64,000 nt of DNA from Methanococcoides alaskense (GCF_027594145.1 NZ_JAQFFK010000005.1:62001-126000), one strand, 5' to 3'; numbered from the stretch's first letter, positions 27,123-37,184 are shown. Notes: generated by a model from the sequence alone, not told the origin. Numbers and translations: made by a program.

Positions 27123-28319
27123 ATGGGTTCAGATGAGGAGGAAATAAATGAAATTTTTGGAAAGATGGCATGGCTTGATAAAAATAGATGGTTATCTGAA
27201 CCGGATGATAACAATCCAAATCTCATTAATTTCTCATCAAGCGATTTGAAGAATTCTGAAAAAATTCTGACTCATTTTTTATGCTACATTAGTGACAGAC
27301 AAATGCCTTTTTCTCAAATATGGGATAAAGGTGGATTCGTATATTCAGATATTGTTCATTCCTATTCTCAAAAGGATTGTGTGACTACAAATTTGTTAAA
27401 TCCATTTAATGAAAATAGTTTTATCCATCGAAGGAAGGATGACGGTACAAAATTTGAACTTATTTCAAATGACGGTTCTGTAACATTTACTCCCAGATAT
27501 TATCCATCTGATATCAAATCAATTCTTCAAACTTTAATGATACTTGAAGAAAAAGAATACAACAAAGACATAATTCAGTTCATTGCAAGAATTATTAGTG
27601 AATTTGATGGTGATTTTTTAGTTAAAAGAATAGGTTTTGCATTACATCTTTTGGCATACTACAATATCGGGCAACCCAAAGCTTCTGAGTATGAAAAATA
27701 TGAAGAAATGCTAAAAAAGATTGAAAAAAATAAATCTGAAGTTTTGGGAATTCTTAGAAACAAGGATAAGTTTGAAGAGAAGTTCGAAGATTTTAAGAAA
27801 AATAAGAACGGTATTCTTTTCAATCAAAAAAGAATGTGGTGTAGTTTGCGTGATTACATAAAATATGATGAAACCTGCAATTATATGATTAACGGTTTAA
27901 AGGACATCAAAGAAGATAGTTTAGTTGAAACGTGGAATAATTTAGATAGAACCGAATTGGAATTGCCAGGTGATGTTTGGAACAATAACTCTAAATTTAG
28001 AAAATGCTTGTTTAAAAACATCTCCATGTTATCTAGTTTGAATAAATACGAATCCCCTCGTTTCATACGAGAAATCTATACTAAATTGAAATCTGAGATT
28101 GATGAAGGTTATCCTGAATCATTTGATGTTACTTTTGATTTTGTTCCGAGAATGTGTGAAAAAGGAATGTGTGATTTTTGTATCTTCAATGAAAATAACA
28201 AAATTGATGAATTATGCACAAAAGACAAATCAAAATATTGTCCTATACTGCTGGTTTCTTGCGGTTATAAAAATAAATGTAATCCAAAAGAATGTGTTGC
28301 TATCTTGGCTGATGATTAA
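27123..28319 (+). CDS. Uncharacterised protein with Cys-rich C-terminal domain
   Basis: A 398-residue protein I do not recognise. The first 300 residues are mostly helical with many acidic and lysine residues. The last 70 contain about ten cysteines in pairs (MCEKGMCDFC, LCTKDKSKYC, SCGYKNKCNPKEC), which suggests metal or Fe-S binding, reminiscent of zinc-binding or Fe-S tails. GGTGAT lies 4 bases before the ATG. Its codon use and AT content match the restriction cassette upstream, but the decayed metallopeptidase separates them. It may be an accessory defence gene; that is only positional inference. Confidence 0.6.
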   Translation: MGSDEEEINEIFGKMAWLDKNRWLSEPDDNNPNLINFSSSDLKNSEKILTHFLCYISDRQMPFSQIWDKGGFVYSDIVHSYSQKDCVTTNLLNPFNENSFIHRRKDDGTKFELISNDGSVTFTPRYYPSDIKSILQTLMILEEKEYNKDIIQFIARIISEFDGDFLVKRIGFALHLLAYYNIGQPKASEYEKYEEMLKKIEKNKSEVLGILRNKDKFEEKFEDFKKNKNGILFNQKRMWCSLRDYIKYDETCNYMINGLKDIKEDSLVETWNNLDRTELELPGDVWNNNSKFRKCLFKNISMLSSLNKYESPRFIREIYTKLKSEIDEGYPESFDVTFDFVPRMCEKGMCDFCIFNENNKIDELCTKDKSKYCPILLVSCGYKNKCNPKECVAILADD

Positions 28320-28350
28320 TCATAAACTTTTCAAGTTTTTTAATACAACA

Positions 28351-28563
28351 TCACCATTCAATAGTAGCTGAACCACCAGAGTTCTTGCCACCTTTACAAT
28401 ATCCAGTAGATTTGCCGCAATTTGTGCATTTTCTTCCGTTTCTGTGAAGCATACCACTAACAATGAAAGTATTGCCACATAATAAACATTTAAAGGCGGC
28501 ATTATTTCCTATCCAATCTTCTTCAGGGCTAAGATTATTTGGGTCTATATTTTTTGTTGCCAT
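28351..28563 (-). CDS. Small zinc-ribbon protein
   Basis: A 70-residue protein with a clear four-cysteine zinc ribbon: CLLCGNTF (residues about 26-33) and CTNCGKSTGYC (about 46-56), followed by a Gly/Ser-rich tail. It is convergent with the Cys-rich protein gene. Such proteins are common in archaea and bind nucleic acid or protein partners. No specific role is assigned. Confidence 0.6.
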   Translation of the reverse strand: MATKNIDPNNLSPEEDWIGNNAAFKCLLCGNTFIVSGMLHRNGRKCTNCGKSTGYCKGGKNSGGSATIEW

Positions 28564-28978
28564 GTTATTTACTCTATTTAATTATCAAATAACTAAGCAT
28601 CTTCTGCACAACACGGGTAGCATACCCTTCCTTATAATATTTCAACAAGCAGTAATCAATGATAGCTCAATGATATAAAGTATCGGCATAAGCTATATGG
28701 TGTGTATTCATTTTCTTCTTAGATGGACTCGATGTACAATAAGACGATAAAAAGCAATAAATGAGCCCTTATTTTATTGCTGTGATGGGCTTATTTCGCT
28801 TGTTGAGTGGTGAAATTTAGTCAATAGCTTCATCTATTATTATGTTATATGATATGTTGTTAGCAAATTATAAATAGAAATAGCCAGTTTAGAAAATAAA
28901 TTATTGGTTGTAATTGTGAAGATGTAACCTTAGCTTTAATAGTAACAATTACAATGATAGCATCGTAATTTTGAAAGA
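28564..28978. other. Non-coding AT-rich stretch before tRNA-Arg
   Basis: No gene, recombination site or convincing repeat is seen in these 415 bases. A weak inverted repeat built on GAGCCC/GGGCTT occurs around 28760-28795. The change from AT-rich island to backbone composition happens here. Confidence 0.4.
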
Positions 28979-29074
28979 GGGCCCGTAGGGTAGCCAGGAC
29001 ATCCTCGTGGGCTTCGATGTAGTATTTTACTGCGAAGACACCCACTGACCCGCGTTCGAATCGCGGCGGGCCCG
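28979..29074 (+). tRNA. tRNA-Arg (anticodon TCG) with a 22-base intron
   Basis: Acceptor GGGCCCG pairs with CGGGCCC, the T-arm is CCGCG-TTCGAAT-CGCGG and the anticodon stem is GTGGG/CCCAC. The loop reads C-T-TCG-A before the intron. The intron (29018-29039) lies in the usual archaeal place between positions 37 and 38. It can form a bulge-helix-bulge: CTTCG pairs with CGAAG, with 3-base bulges ATG and ACA, capped by TAGT/ACTG. The mature tRNA is 74 bases, and CCA is not encoded. T-rich sequence follows. Confidence 0.85.
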
Positions 29075-29159
29075 TATCTTTTTCATCGAAATTCTAAGTT
29101 TTTACAATATCAATTAAAAAAAGAACTGTTCCCGGATATTTCCGGGAATCTTAATATGT

Positions 29160-30782
29160 TTAGTCTGTAAGGTCGATCTCAAATCCAACGATGGGTTGTC
29201 CAAGGCCGAAGTTTGTAATAACTTCAGGATAGAGCTCTCCCATCATTCCGACCTTTTCGCCGTTGACAAGAATATCTGCGCGTCTGCCTTCGATAAATGC
29301 GGGGTCATCTGATACAACTACTTCGTATTCGATATCCCTTTCTCTCATAACTCCATCAAGCACTTCTCTTATCTCTGTAAAGTTAGCCTGAGCGTGTATC
29401 GAGGCTGCTGCGAGGTGCAGGCGGTTCTTTGAATTAACGACTACCTCGCCTACTTCAAAGAGGCACTGTGGCAGTTCATGGTGTTGGTTCAGGGAAAATA
29501 TCTCGATAAGGTTCGGCAATATGGTGGTACGTACCATTGTCTGGTCTTCGCTTATAGGATGAAGTACGAAGGTCACATCATCTGTCTTTTCCCTGTTCAT
29601 CCATTCAAAATGAACCTTCTGGCTTGTGAGGGTGAAAGGCATGACCTCGGAGTAACCAAGGCTCACCATTATCTCACGCATGACGCCTCTTGTAATTGAG
29701 ATCGGGTGTGCACATCCAATGGTCGCACTTTTTGGGAATTCACTTTTGATCTTATCAAAGCCGTATCCAATGGCAATATCCTCGACGATGTCATAATTAT
29801 GAAGGATATCAGCTCTGTAGGTTGGAACGCTTATCTCGAACATCTCTCCATCCTCAAGGATGTTTGCATCGAACCTCATTCTCTTCAGTTCATTTACGAT
29901 CTCATCAGCTGTAAGTTCTATACCGATCAGTGAATCGATATCTGAGCGAGGTACTTTGAGAGTTCTTGGTGTCATGTCCGGTGTGACCTTCTCGGTCCCG
30001 TCAGGATATACTACCTTTACTGACTCTATCTTTCCGCCTCTCTCGGCAAGTGCGCTCACAACGATACTAAGTGCGGTATATACTGCATCTCCAAGACCTG
30101 TGACATCAACGAAAAGGTCTGTGGTGCTCTCCTCGACCCTTGTAAGGGTTCCGTTGATTATTGGCGGGAATGAAAGGACGTTCCCTTCAGAATCACTTAT
30201 CAAAGGATATTTCTCCATTCCTTCGAGGATTTTTGCAAAGCGAACGCCTTTAGGATGCTTTTCGAGTATCTCATCCATTGTCATTGGCTCAGTAAAATCA
30301 AGAGGCACGAACTCGAAGTCCGGGCTGACTGCCTGATATTTGAAAGGTGGTTTGAGATCTGTCATATCGTGAACCCCGATAGACACTTTCTTCCTGTTCC
30401 TTCCAAGGCCCCAATGCAGGTCTTCCTGCAGGTCCATCAATGACTTGATGGAGCTGGATGTGAAATTGATGCCCCTTACAATAGCACATCCTATGACCGG
30501 TCTTACATCCTTGATTCCTTCTTCGAGCTCTATATGAACATCAGATGGCGTTACGTCATATTGACAAAGGCCGGTCTCGATGTTCATAAAACCTCTCATT
30601 GCTCTTGCTACTCCCTCGACACTGTAAAGATCAGGTCGGTCAGGGAAGAACTCGATGTCGATGGATTCCTTTTCAATACGCTCGATATCCGCGCCTATCA
30701 TTGGCACGCGGTCTATGATCGTATCCTTGTCTGCTTTTGTGAGTGATTCCAGATCCTCGTATTGTAAGGTAATTATTGGCAT
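29160..30782 (-). CDS. pheT: Phenylalanyl-tRNA synthetase beta subunit
   Basis: A roughly 540-residue archaeal-type PheT. It shows a B1-like start ([12 protein letters not shown]), [17 protein letters not shown], the B3/B4 region with [15 protein letters not shown], the B5 domain ([22 protein letters not shown]) and a class II core. With PheS it charges tRNA-Phe and the beta subunit edits Tyr-tRNA-Phe. I chose the ATG at 30782, since homologues begin MP.I and a GGAG lies about 10 bases before it. The frame is open to an ATG at 30803. PheS is not in the window. It is convergent with tRNA-Arg. Confidence 0.93.
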   Translation of the reverse strand: MPIITLQYEDLESLTKADKDTIIDRVPMIGADIERIEKESIDIEFFPDRPDLYSVEGVARAMRGFMNIETGLCQYDVTPSDVHIELEEGIKDVRPVIGCAIVRGINFTSSSIKSLMDLQEDLHWGLGRNRKKVSIGVHDMTDLKPPFKYQAVSPDFEFVPLDFTEPMTMDEILEKHPKGVRFAKILEGMEKYPLISDSEGNVLSFPPIINGTLTRVEESTTDLFVDVTGLGDAVYTALSIVVSALAERGGKIESVKVVYPDGTEKVTPDMTPRTLKVPRSDIDSLIGIELTADEIVNELKRMRFDANILEDGEMFEISVPTYRADILHNYDIVEDIAIGYGFDKIKSEFPKSATIGCAHPISITRGVMREIMVSLGYSEVMPFTLTSQKVHFEWMNREKTDDVTFVLHPISEDQTMVRTTILPNLIEIFSLNQHHELPQCLFEVGEVVVNSKNRLHLAAASIHAQANFTEIREVLDGVMRERDIEYEVVVSDDPAFIEGRRADILVNGEKVGMMGELYPEVITNFGLGQPIVGFEIDLTD

Positions 30783-31004
30783 GGGGGATATCTCCATGGT
30801 CATCTATTCATGACCAGATTGCAATTTGAACCGATAATAGAACGAACATGTATAGCTTTAGATTTAATATTTTTCATTACTTTTCATTATAATGGGTTAA
30901 TCAACATCAATAAGTATAATAATAAGTAATTATAATTATAATAATGTGAATATTACTTGCCATATCTCTGGTATTGGCTCCATATGAATCATTGCGGTGT
31001 AATG

Positions 31005-33308
31005 ATGGTCGAAAAGACAGAAAAAAGAACAGAAGGATCTAGGTTTGATGATGGAATCGATGCCGTTCTGAGGCTGGCTGTTAAAAATGATCATGATCTT
31101 ATAAATGATACGGAAGAGAGTTTGTCAGGACTTCAGATCTTGAGCACAAAAGAAATAGCTCAGGAAAATGGAAACGAGACTTTTCCACACCCCTCTTCCA
31201 ACCATGAAGAGCCAGAGGTCTTTAAACCCGAAACCGCGTCTCCTTCATCAACTCTTGATCGGTTTGCTTTTGAAGAGCCAAAAATATTCAAACCTATATC
31301 AGGTATGGATATTGAAAAAAAAGACCTTGATGCTGTTATACTGAAACCACGCGGTAGGAATAACTCGTATCCTGTGAATATTCCGGAAACTTCCGACGAT
31401 AAAGAGATGGAAGAGGAATTCGGAATACTTCTGCCAAGGTCCGATAAATTTGCTAATTCTAATCATTCTGCCCATGATCCTACAGAAGAATGGGTGTCTG
31501 GTGTGGTTGAATATGATAATATTGACCCGATCGTATCACCTCCAGAAGAGATAATTTCACTCACAACGGTGAATTCGGAGGCAAATGCTTCTGATGTCGA
31601 AGATGAGGGCTTTGATATGGATGAAAACGCTGAAAAACAGTCCAACGAAATATGTGATGAACAACTTGCTGAAGGGACTGATGAAGCACTTGTTGAGCAG
31701 TCTGCAGATACCAACTCAGAACGTGTTTCTGCTGAAAATCTCGGATTTATTCAGAAGATCAAAAATCTTTTCTCTCGTGAAAATGAAGTGATCGAGGCAT
31801 ATGACCCCGAAATACATGGGATGCTTTCCTATTTTGATGGCATTGAGAACTATGAAGAAGTTAATCGTTACTGGGTCAATGAACCTTATGTTTTCATTGT
31901 TATCCTTTACAACGAAGATAGTAATAACCATCTTTATTATGCTGTTGAGCCTCCAATGTCTGATTTTGAGACCGTGTTCCTGGCCGAGGTGCAGGATAGG
32001 CTGCGGAATAAACTTCTTATAGAAAAGATCGATGAGGATGATGACAAAGAAGAGGTAATTGAGAGGGAAATAAGGGATATAATCAAGGATTATGCTATAG
32101 GTATAACTCCTGATATGCTCGAAAAGATCTTCTATTACACCAGACGTGATTTCATAAATTTTGGTAAGATCGATCCTTTGATGAACGATGATTCCCTTGA
32201 GGATATTTCGGGCAATGGTCACAGTAAACCTATATTCCTGTATCATAAAAATTATCAGAATATTGCTACAAACATTGTTTTTGATGAAGAGGAATTGAAC
32301 TCTTTTATAATACAGCTTGCACAGAGGAGCGGCAAACACATCTCTGTTGCTGATCCGATGGTGGATGCTACCATGCCGGATGGTTCAAGGATACAAATGA
32401 CACTGGGTAAGAGTGTTACTACCCACGGCAGCACTTTCACTATAAGAAAGTTCAATGAAGTTCCAATAACCCCTGTGGACCTTCTTAAATGGGGCACTTT
32501 TTCACCGGAATCTATGGCATATCTCTGGCTATGTATAGAGAACAATAAGAGCCTTATCTATGCAGGTGGTACCGCCTCAGGAAAGACATCCTCACTGAAT
32601 GCGGTCTCTCTTTTCATTCCTGAAAAAGCGAAGATAATCTCCCTTGAAGATACTAGGGAATTGAAGTTACCACACCCAAATTGGATACCAGGCGTAACAA
32701 GGGATTCGTTCACATCGGATGAAAGAGGGGCAGTAGACATGTACGATCTTTTGAAGGCTGCGCTCCGTCAGCGTCCTGAATATCTTCTTGTGGGTGAAGT
32801 TCGAGGTAAGGAAGCACTTACGCTTTTCCAGGCCATGTCCACAGGCCATACCACATTTTCGACAATGCATGCGGATTCAGTTCCATCTGCAATTCATAGA
32901 CTGGAAAATCCGCCTATCAGTGTTCCGCGTAATATGATACAGGCACTCGATATAATGTGCATTCAGGCACAGACATACTCTAATGGCAAACGTGTAAGAA
33001 GAAATCTGAAACTTGTGGAGATCGTCGATATCGATCCTAACACGCATAATATCAGGACGAATGATGTGTTTGTATGGGATTCGAATACCGATAGTTTCCA
33101 CAGGACCGGTGAATCAAAAGCCCTCCTGGATATACGTATTCACAGGGGTTGGAATGCTATGGATGTCAATAATGAGCTAAGGAACCGCCAGCGTATCCTT
33201 GAATATATGGTGGATAAAGGTCTCAATGATTTCAAACAGATATCGACCATAATCAATACATATCAATCCAATCCGGCAAAGATCCTGAAGAAATTAGATC
33301 TGCTCTGA
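31005..33308 (+). CDS. Pilus/type II secretion ATPase (TadA/FlaI-like) with long acidic N-terminus
   Basis: About 767 residues. The C-terminal half is a VirB11/GspE-type ATPase: GGTASGKTSS (Walker A), LEDTRELKLPHPNW (Asp box), GEVRGKEA (Walker B) and GHTTFSTMHA (His box). The first 260 residues are acidic and likely disordered. They contain repeated EVFKPE, KIFKPI and VILKPR peptides that look like short binding motifs. GGTG (30996-30999) is 5 bases before ATG 31005, so I prefer it to the far upstream TTG at 30957. The next gene encodes its membrane platform. It is a paralogue of the truncated ATPase at 1-366. Confidence 0.9.
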   Translation: MVEKTEKRTEGSRFDDGIDAVLRLAVKNDHDLINDTEESLSGLQILSTKEIAQENGNETFPHPSSNHEEPEVFKPETASPSSTLDRFAFEEPKIFKPISGMDIEKKDLDAVILKPRGRNNSYPVNIPETSDDKEMEEEFGILLPRSDKFANSNHSAHDPTEEWVSGVVEYDNIDPIVSPPEEIISLTTVNSEANASDVEDEGFDMDENAEKQSNEICDEQLAEGTDEALVEQSADTNSERVSAENLGFIQKIKNLFSRENEVIEAYDPEIHGMLSYFDGIENYEEVNRYWVNEPYVFIVILYNEDSNNHLYYAVEPPMSDFETVFLAEVQDRLRNKLLIEKIDEDDDKEEVIEREIRDIIKDYAIGITPDMLEKIFYYTRRDFINFGKIDPLMNDDSLEDISGNGHSKPIFLYHKNYQNIATNIVFDEEELNSFIIQLAQRSGKHISVADPMVDATMPDGSRIQMTLGKSVTTHGSTFTIRKFNEVPITPVDLLKWGTFSPESMAYLWLCIENNKSLIYAGGTASGKTSSLNAVSLFIPEKAKIISLEDTRELKLPHPNWIPGVTRDSFTSDERGAVDMYDLLKAALRQRPEYLLVGEVRGKEALTLFQAMSTGHTTFSTMHADSVPSAIHRLENPPISVPRNMIQALDIMCIQAQTYSNGKRVRRNLKLVEIVDIDPNTHNIRTNDVFVWDSNTDSFHRTGESKALLDIRIHRGWNAMDVNNELRNRQRILEYMVDKGLNDFKQISTIINTYQSNPAKILKKLDLL

Positions 33309-33325
33309 GCCTTAGGGGTGTTAAA

Positions 33326-35476
33326 GTGACAGAAAACAACTCTTTGGAAAAAAAGAATGAGCATGTTGAAGCCCTGGATCCTTCCACCGTTGAGAAGACG
33401 TCGTTATTTGCAAAGCTAAAAAGCAAGTTCTCTGTCAGTGCTGACGATACAAGCTATTCCAAAGAGAAGGCCAGTGCATATTTAAATATCCTCAAAAAAA
33501 TACCTTTTGCATTGCTTGGTGATTATGTCCAGGAGAGGAAAGAGAAATATGAGAACCTTCAGTTACGCCTTTTCCAGGCCAGAATTCCAGTCTCTTACGA
33601 GGTGTATGTCTCGAACGCAATATTCTATTCGTTACTAAGTTGCGTTTTCGGCTTGATACTAGGTATTTTGATTGCGTATATCTCTATCTATGTGGTTGGA
33701 TTGCCTGAATCTCTGACAAAACTGGAGTTCTCTGCGTCAAGTGAATGGATATTGCAATTCAGGGGTATATTCGTAGGTCTTCTGATGACGGTCTTCTTTG
33801 CTGCTTCACTTGGTGGTGGGATATATGGTCTGTTCATGCTTTATCCCAGGTTTCAGGCTGGTGAAAGGAAAGGCAATATTGACAGGCAGCTTCCGTATGC
33901 AGTCACTTTCATGTATGCACTTAGCAAAGGTGGCATGAACATAATCGAGGTGTTCAGGTTGCTTTCCCTCTCAGGCAGCACCTATGGGGAAGTTTCGAAC
34001 GAGGTCAATGCCATTATCCGCGAAATGGACTATTTTGGACATGATATGAAGACCGCGATCTCGAACATAAGTGAGAGGACCCCTTCTGATAGATTCAAGG
34101 AACTAATGGATAATCTTACTACAGTTATCGATAGTGGTGGCAGCATTCCACGCTATTTCCAAGATAAAGCCGAACAGTATCTTCAAAAAACAGTTATCGA
34201 CGAGAAAGGGTTTTTGGAGACCCTTGGACTACTTGCGGAGTCGTATGTGACCGCATTCGTTGCTGGTCCTTTGTTCATTATAATCATGGGCGTCATGATG
34301 GCGGTCATGGGTTCCGGTTCGGAGGTCATGGTCTATGCTATCATATATGCTGTTTTACCTATAGGCTCCTTCATGTTCGTGGTCATGATCAGTATCATAA
34401 CTCCGAGTGAAATAGGTGAACCTGAACTCTTGCCTACCCGAACCATACTTGACCACGGGATTCCTGATCTTCCTTCATATCTGGAACCGGTTTATGATGA
34501 AGCAGGAGAACTCATCAATGAACCTGAAGAAATTGTGCGTAATAGAGAATACTATCTGAACTTTGCGAAAACCAAAAAATCGCTTTCTGTCAGGAAATTC
34601 CTGAAAAACCCTTTCGATATGGTAATGAATAATCCGTTATATTCTCTTGCTGTTACAATTCCTGTTGCAATTCTTGTTCTTGTCATACCATATTGGTCTA
34701 ATCTTGATAGTCTCGGGACAACAGCACAAAAGATTGGATTCATTGATGACTATATCGTGCTCACACTGTTCATTGTTATGATACCAATGGCCCTTTTCCA
34801 TGAGATAAGGTCTCATAAGAAAAAGCATCTTGAAAGGAATTTCCCCGATTTTTTGAAGAAGCTCGCAAGTACCAATGAAACCGGGATGACACTTAGAGAT
34901 TCTATCAAGCTGATGGCAAATTCCAAATCCGGCCATCTTGGAAATGAGATCCGGATGATCTGGGCAGATATCTCATGGGGACTGAATGTCAATGATTCTC
35001 TTATAAGATTTGCCAACAGGCTTCGGACACAGGTAATTGCACGGTCATTAACGCTTATCACAAAAGCCAATGAATCAAGTGGTGATGTTAGCGAAGTGCT
35101 TCTGGTAGCGGCTCACGATGCGGCTTCCGAACAGTCAATGAAACGTGAACGTGCCATGGGCATGATGATCTATATTGTGATCATCTATATTTCCTTCATG
35201 GTATTCGTAGGTGTTATCTATGTTATTTCTACTACATTTCTGGCAGAGATGGCGGCGGCTGGGGAAAAGATGGCAGAATCCGGTGGTGCCGGAGGTTTTT
35301 TAAGTAGTTTCAATCTTGATGCATACATAAGTCTGTTTATGCATGCTTCTCTTATTCAGGGTCTAAGCTCAGGACTTATGGCAGGTACTATGGGGGAAGG
35401 CAGTGTAATGTCCGGTCTTAAGCATTCAATTATCATGATGGGAATCGGCTACCTTATATTTACTGTGTTCGTATGA
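33326..35476 (+). CDS. Fused double GspF/TadC-like pilus assembly membrane protein
   Basis: A 716-residue membrane protein with two GspF domains in one chain. The first (about residues 50-365) has LPYAVTFMYALSKGGMN and ESYVTAFVAGPLF. The second (about 430-716) has FPDFLKKLASTNETGM, RSLTLITKANESSG and GTMGEGSVMSGLKHS. The two halves correspond one to one to the separate genes at 359-1279 and 1282-2268. An acidic linker joins the halves. The start is GTG, with AGGGGTG upstream, 17 bases after the ATPase stop. It forms the inner-membrane platform worked by that ATPase. Confidence 0.9.
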   Translation: MTENNSLEKKNEHVEALDPSTVEKTSLFAKLKSKFSVSADDTSYSKEKASAYLNILKKIPFALLGDYVQERKEKYENLQLRLFQARIPVSYEVYVSNAIFYSLLSCVFGLILGILIAYISIYVVGLPESLTKLEFSASSEWILQFRGIFVGLLMTVFFAASLGGGIYGLFMLYPRFQAGERKGNIDRQLPYAVTFMYALSKGGMNIIEVFRLLSLSGSTYGEVSNEVNAIIREMDYFGHDMKTAISNISERTPSDRFKELMDNLTTVIDSGGSIPRYFQDKAEQYLQKTVIDEKGFLETLGLLAESYVTAFVAGPLFIIIMGVMMAVMGSGSEVMVYAIIYAVLPIGSFMFVVMISIITPSEIGEPELLPTRTILDHGIPDLPSYLEPVYDEAGELINEPEEIVRNREYYLNFAKTKKSLSVRKFLKNPFDMVMNNPLYSLAVTIPVAILVLVIPYWSNLDSLGTTAQKIGFIDDYIVLTLFIVMIPMALFHEIRSHKKKHLERNFPDFLKKLASTNETGMTLRDSIKLMANSKSGHLGNEIRMIWADISWGLNVNDSLIRFANRLRTQVIARSLTLITKANESSGDVSEVLLVAAHDAASEQSMKRERAMGMMIYIVIIYISFMVFVGVIYVISTTFLAEMAAAGEKMAESGGAGGFLSSFNLDAYISLFMHASLIQGLSSGLMAGTMGEGSVMSGLKHSIIMMGIGYLIFTVFV

Positions 35477-35521
35477 GTGGTATACTCTAAGATAATGGTG
35501 ATCATATCAGGGAAGATCTCA

Positions 35522-36163
35522 ATGAAGATACTGGGAATTGATGAAGCAGGAAAAGGTCCGGTCATCGGGCCGATGTGCATAGGCGGTGTGAGGATCGATG
35601 AGGACAGAAGCAATGCTCTGAAGAATCTGGGAGTTGCAGACTCCAAGAAGCTTTCCCCGAAAAGAAGGGTGCAGCTTGCCGCCCAGATAAAGAAATATGC
35701 GGATGGGTGGTTCGTTTATGAGGTATCTCCAAATCAGATCGATGAGCTTCGAAAACTGATGAGCATGAACGATATAATGGTACTTGCTTTTGGTTCGGTC
35801 ATCGAGGAGCTTCCTTCTGACAAGATATATGTGGATGCAGCAGATGTGAAGGAGGAACGTTTTGGAAAGCGTCTTCTTGACAATTATATGGAAAAGCATC
35901 CGGATATATCAGCTCCTGAAGTTATCTCAAAACATAGGGCAGACGATCTATATCCAGTTGTTTCAGCGGCATCTATATTGGCAAAGGTAAGGCGTGATGA
36001 ACTTATCGAGCAGATAAAGGTAGATCTGGGTGTGGACATCGGTAGTGGTTATCCATCAGATCCCAAGACCAAGAAGTTCCTTGAGGAATGGTATCGTGAG
36101 AATGGCTCTTTTCCCGACATTGTCAGGCATTCATGGAAAACGGCACAGAAGTTCATTCAATGA
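35522..36163 (+). CDS. rnhB: Ribonuclease HII
   Basis: A 213-residue enzyme that removes RNA from RNA-DNA hybrids and single ribonucleotides. The catalytic DEDD set is visible: GIDEAGKGPVIGPM at the start (D, E), the VDAADV segment and SKHRADDLYPVVSAASILAKV. ATG 35522 gives the canonical MKILGIDEAGKGP start. The frame is open to a GTG at 35477 right after the secretion gene. Length is typical of archaeal RNase HII. Confidence 0.93.
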   Translation: MKILGIDEAGKGPVIGPMCIGGVRIDEDRSNALKNLGVADSKKLSPKRRVQLAAQIKKYADGWFVYEVSPNQIDELRKLMSMNDIMVLAFGSVIEELPSDKIYVDAADVKEERFGKRLLDNYMEKHPDISAPEVISKHRADDLYPVVSAASILAKVRRDELIEQIKVDLGVDIGSGYPSDPKTKKFLEEWYRENGSFPDIVRHSWKTAQKFIQ

Positions 36164-36194
36164 TAAGATTAATAGAAGATGGATAGTGTCGAAG

Positions 36195-36246
36195 TAAATT
36201 AATAAAAAAATAAAAAGAGAATGGGAGTATAACAGGTGTTCACCTG
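36195..36246 (-). terminator. Hairpin at the end of purQ
   Basis: The palindrome CAGGTGTTCACCTG (36233-36246) contains the purQ stop. Downstream on the minus strand a T-rich run follows after about 25 bases. It is a weak terminator candidate. Confidence 0.35.
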
Positions 36247-36935
36247 CTTGAAATATACTCTACCATTGACTTGAACATCCTTATCCCATCATTGGAACCG
36301 AGGACTTCTTCAGATGCCCTTTCAGGGTGGGGCATAAGGCCCATTACATTTCTGTTACCGCTGAGTATTCCTGCAATGTTCTCCTTTGAACCATTGGGGT
36401 TTACTTCTTCGGTCACATGACCTTCGCTGTCAACATATCTGAACGCTACGAGATCATCGTCTTCCATTTTCGAAAGGGTTGCTTCATCTGCGTAGAAATT
36501 ACCTTCCATGTGGGCTATGGGTATGCGGATGACCTCGCCTTTCTTGAATGCGGATGTGAAAGGGGAATCGTTCGTCTCGACCCTCAAGTTCGTCCATTCA
36601 CATCTGAACTTTGGGTATTCGTTGGTGGTAAGTGCTCCACCCAGGAGACCTGATTCTGTGAGTATCTGGAAACCGTTGCAAATTCCCATTATAGGCTTTC
36701 CTTCGTCTGCCATCTTCTTGATGGAGTCCATAATAGGTGTCCTTGATGCGATAGCACCTGCGCGCAGGTAGTCGCCGTAGGAGAATCCTCCGGGGATAAT
36801 TGCAGCTTCGTACTTATCAAGGTCGTGTTCCTTGTACCAGACAAGTTCTGCATCTGTTCCGACAACATCTTCCAGTACATGCAGAACATCAAGATCGCAA
36901 TTGCTTCCACCAAATTGAATGATGGCGATAGTCAT
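36240..36935 (-). CDS. purQ: Phosphoribosylformylglycinamidine synthase, glutaminase subunit
   Basis: A 231-residue class I glutamine amidotransferase. The catalytic Cys is in GICNGFQIL (about residue 85) and the His/Glu pair is in MPHPERASEE near the C-terminus. It supplies ammonia to PurL for the fourth step of purine synthesis, in a complex with PurS. Its ATG follows the PurS stop without a gap, with GAGGGA inside purS as the ribosome site. PurL is not in the window. Confidence 0.95.
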   Translation of the reverse strand: MTIAIIQFGGSNCDLDVLHVLEDVVGTDAELVWYKEHDLDKYEAAIIPGGFSYGDYLRAGAIASRTPIMDSIKKMADEGKPIMGICNGFQILTESGLLGGALTTNEYPKFRCEWTNLRVETNDSPFTSAFKKGEVIRIPIAHMEGNFYADEATLSKMEDDDLVAFRYVDSEGHVTEEVNPNGSKENIAGILSGNRNVMGLMPHPERASEEVLGSNDGIRMFKSMVEYISSR

Positions 36936-37184
36936 TTAAACTTCCCTCAAGTCGATCGTATAATTATGGATCATCGGGTTTGCAATAAGTTTCTGGCACA
37001 TTTCATCAACTTTAGTCTCTGCCAGCTCTGAGGACTCTTCTTCGAGATCGATGATATATCTCTTTGAGGTCTTGATATCGTTTGTGTGGTAGCCAAGGTG
37101 TTCAAGTGCCCTCTTGATAGTAGTGCCTTCAGGGTCCAGCATTCCTGACTTACGTTCTATGGTTACTTCTGCACGGTATTGCAT
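36936..37184 (-). CDS. purS: Phosphoribosylformylglycinamidine synthase, PurS subunit
   Basis: An 82-residue PurS: begins YRAEVTIERKSGMLDPEGTTI and continues with an HLGYHTNDIKTSKRY segment, both typical. PurS dimers bridge PurL and PurQ. A GAGGAA site lies upstream of the ATG. It is followed directly by purQ. Confidence 0.93.
   Translation of the reverse strand: MQYRAEVTIERKSGMLDPEGTTIKRALEHLGYHTNDIKTSKRYIIDLEEESSELAETKVDEMCQKLIANPMIHNYTIDLREV

Noticed and set aside
27123-28319. The Cys-rich orphan as part of the restriction operon
   Set aside because: A decayed peptidase gene and its own promoter-like region separate it from the cassette, so it is not placed in that operon.
28979-29074. 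tRNA-Arg as the integration site of the island
   Set aside because: I found no partial copy of the tRNA near 9.1 kb or near 17 kb, so the claim cannot be supported from this window.
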